DNA from: an uncultured Saprospiraceae bacterium
GTDB taxonomy: Bacteria > Bacteroidota > Bacteroidia > Chitinophagales > Saprospiraceae
Assembly (NCBI GenBank): GCA_938002705.1
Contig: CALLAG010000261.1
Coordinates: 1-14,649 of the forward strand
Direction: 5' to 3'
Length of the DNA: 14,649 nt
The notes beneath the pieces were generated by a model, which worked only from the letters and a program-made list of their open reading frames with translations, did no database searches and was not told where the DNA came from. Below, piece by piece: positions 13,195 through 14,649 of the stretch. How positions within the stretch are numbered: the first letter of the stretch is position 1; each line of letters begins with the position of its first letter. A program made the position numbers and the translations under genes.

Positions 13195-14010
13195 TTACAT
13201 TTCTATCACGTTTCCATTTAACAATTCAGCTTTAATTTTAATTCTTTCTCTTATTCCTATTGTATCTATTTTACTAATAGTTATTTTTCCAACTCTATCT
13301 TTGTTTTGGTTTACTAATATGTCATCAAAATAAACATAGGATTTTCTTATGTTGAATTGATTCGCTAAAAATACTTCTATTTCTATTGAATCAGTGGTGT
13401 TTAAATTTCTACCTACTATTACTTGTTTTGACCCATTTGGGAATTGCGAATACTTCATTAATTCGCCAACTAAAGTTGTTACTTCAGTTTTTAATTTTAT
13501 TAATTCTTTCGAATTTTTGGTTCTAAATATACTTTGCCATTTAAATGCTTGCAGCTTGTTTTCATTCCTTATGATTAATTCATAGAAATCTCCATCAATT
13601 CCAATTCCTGTTTCAAGGCTAACAGGTTTACACATGAGTTGATCAATTTTGTCCTTTAGTAATTTGTATTGGTTATCTGTTAGTATTGATTCTCGATAAA
13701 TACTTTCTCTCTTTTTCGATTCGATATTTCTGCGATTATCATATAGTTGTATTATTAAATATTTGTTCTGTTTCACCACTCTGATAGTATGATTAAACCA
13801 ACCCCAACTATCAGATCCATGGTACTGTATTATTCCATCGAATTCAGAGAGAGGTACAAGTTCTTTTTCAGCACTTGAATTGTAAATATCACTTATCCAC
13901 TTAATTTCTCTTTCATTGTGTTTATCGCAAAATTCTATTTCACTTGAACAAGAGAAAAAATTCACAGATAATAATATTGTAAGGTTTGAAATTGACAAAC
14001 TCAAATACAC
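13195..14010 (-). CDS. Putative lipoprotein, function unknown (5' end uncertain)
   Basis: The 271-residue frame starts at a GTG (14010) directly after an in-frame TAA. Residues 9-20 are hydrophobic and lead into VNFFSCSS, where C21 could be a lipidated cysteine (the lipobox is weak: F-F-S-C). A signal peptide with no basic residue before the hydrophobic stretch is abnormal and suggests that the real N-terminus lies elsewhere or was lost. The body contains aromatic-rich FDGIIQYHGSDSWGWFNHTIRVV (58-80) and mixed alpha/beta segments up to 200, then a C-terminal beta-rich region (about 195-271, 'IEIEVFLANQFNIRKSYVYFDDILV'). I recognise no family. The first 42 codons overlap an open frame on the opposite strand. 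The stop lies 93 bp before the Crp/Fnr-type regulator, with the same orientation. Confidence 0.7.
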   Translation of the reverse strand: MYLSLSISNLTILLSVNFFSCSSEIEFCDKHNEREIKWISDIYNSSAEKELVPLSEFDGIIQYHGSDSWGWFNHTIRVVKQNKYLIIQLYDNRRNIESKKRESIYRESILTDNQYKLLKDKIDQLMCKPVSLETGIGIDGDFYELIIRNENKLQAFKWQSIFRTKNSKELIKLKTEVTTLVGELMKYSQFPNGSKQVIVGRNLNTTDSIEIEVFLANQFNIRKSYVYFDDILVNQNKDRVGKITISKIDTIGIRERIKIKAELLNGNVIEM

Positions 14011-14649
14011 TGATTGTTATATTGAGATAAGAAAAGAAAATAACTCTATCAAGTTTGATACTGTTAGGCACATTAGTCAAAAAATTGATTCATTAGGAAT
14101 TTTAAGATACGAAGTGATTCAATACGAGGTTGATAGTGAAAAATACATTAATGAGACTTACTATACAAAAGACAAGATTGATTTTTTGACAACTACAAAG
14201 AGTGCAAACTTTAATGAATATTCAGAAGTGTTTTTTAATCAAAATCTTGAGATTGTTGAGCTACTGAGTACTGGAGATTATGAAGGTGAAATTGATACTT
14301 TAAAAATGTTTTATGATTATAGTTATTATAAGTCGAATAATGTTAAGACTCTAATTATGACTTCGGAGGATAATCTTTCAAGTCATTCAATAAACTACAA
14401 CAAATCAAAAAACAAGATAAGCGAGTATACAACATACGAACAAGACACAGTCGAAAGAAAGAAATATATTTACTTTGAAGATAAGATTAAAAGAATAGAG
14501 GTTTTGAGAACAGTAGGAGATTCTTTAAGCACAACTCAATTCTATAATCAATCGGAATTAAACGATTCAACAATTGTGAGTAAAATCATTAATGGGCAGA
14601 AAATTACAACTCAGAAAACATACTTCAAATTTGACAAAAACGACAATCA
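13988..14649 (+). CDS. Partial unknown protein running off the right edge
   Basis: A plus-strand frame is open from 13886 (just after TAA at 13883-13885) to the last base of the window, at least 254 codons without a stop. From about 13988 it reads like real protein (FEIDKLKYTDCYIEIRKENN onward), rich in Lys, Asp, Glu, Tyr, Asn and Thr. Several short beta segments have the form 'KYIYFEDKIKRIEV' and 'TTQKTYFKFDKN', reminiscent of the repeated Y/F-rich strands of exported Bacteroidota proteins. No family is recognised. There is no ATG before about 14308; only weaker codons (TTG 13916, GTG about 14114) are available. The first part of the open frame runs antisense through the lipoprotein gene. 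The 5' end is therefore probably truncated or joined artificially. The C-terminus lies outside the window. Confidence 0.6.

Overview
The window is AT-rich DNA from a member of the Bacteroidota, most likely Saprospirales-like. Three separate ORFs end in the type IX secretion (T9SS) C-terminal sorting domain. One of them combines 51-residue Cys repeats, a dockerin-like pair and a cohesin-like domain, a style I associate with that group. Many start codons lack a Shine-Dalgarno sequence. The taxonomic call is inference from protein style, not from a marker gene.

Left part (1-2900). Two near-identical 216-bp tandem units and the start of a third run directly into the intrinsic terminator of a branched-chain aminotransferase gene (ilvE, minus strand). 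Divergent from ilvE is a two-gene operon: a small protein that may be a HolD/psi-like DNA polymerase III subunit, then the RdgB/HAM1 nucleotide-pool cleaning pyrophosphatase. A shared hairpin terminator separates the operon from the next minus-strand gene. This looks like stable core genome.

Middle part (2900-8900). Two tandem paralogous small secreted beta-sandwich proteins lie on the minus strand. Divergent from them is a 1234-residue modular surface or secreted protein on the plus strand. A class I SAM-dependent methyltransferase gene follows on the minus strand, with a related hairpin element on each side.

Decayed stretch (about 9000-10500). It holds the C-terminal remnant of an APC-type amino acid permease with a visible single-base frameshift. 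Next are a long intergenic stretch, a T9SS-domain C-terminal fragment without its N-terminus, and, abutting that fragment's broken end, the N-terminal piece of an IS3-family OrfA transposase. This is a scar of IS insertion and deletion.

Right part (10700-14649). A secreted 580-residue protein with a T9SS domain lies directly downstream of a cysteine-free Crp/Fnr-family regulator. Between them is a perfect 18-bp palindrome whose core, TTGAT-N4-ATCAA, is the FNR-type consensus, and the regulator carries the matching E-x-x-S-R recognition motif. Upstream are a lipoprotein-like gene and, head to head with it, an open frame that runs off the window. Neither of these last two has a convincing start and their 5' ends overlap, so the point near 13985-14010 may be a rearrangement breakpoint or an assembly join.
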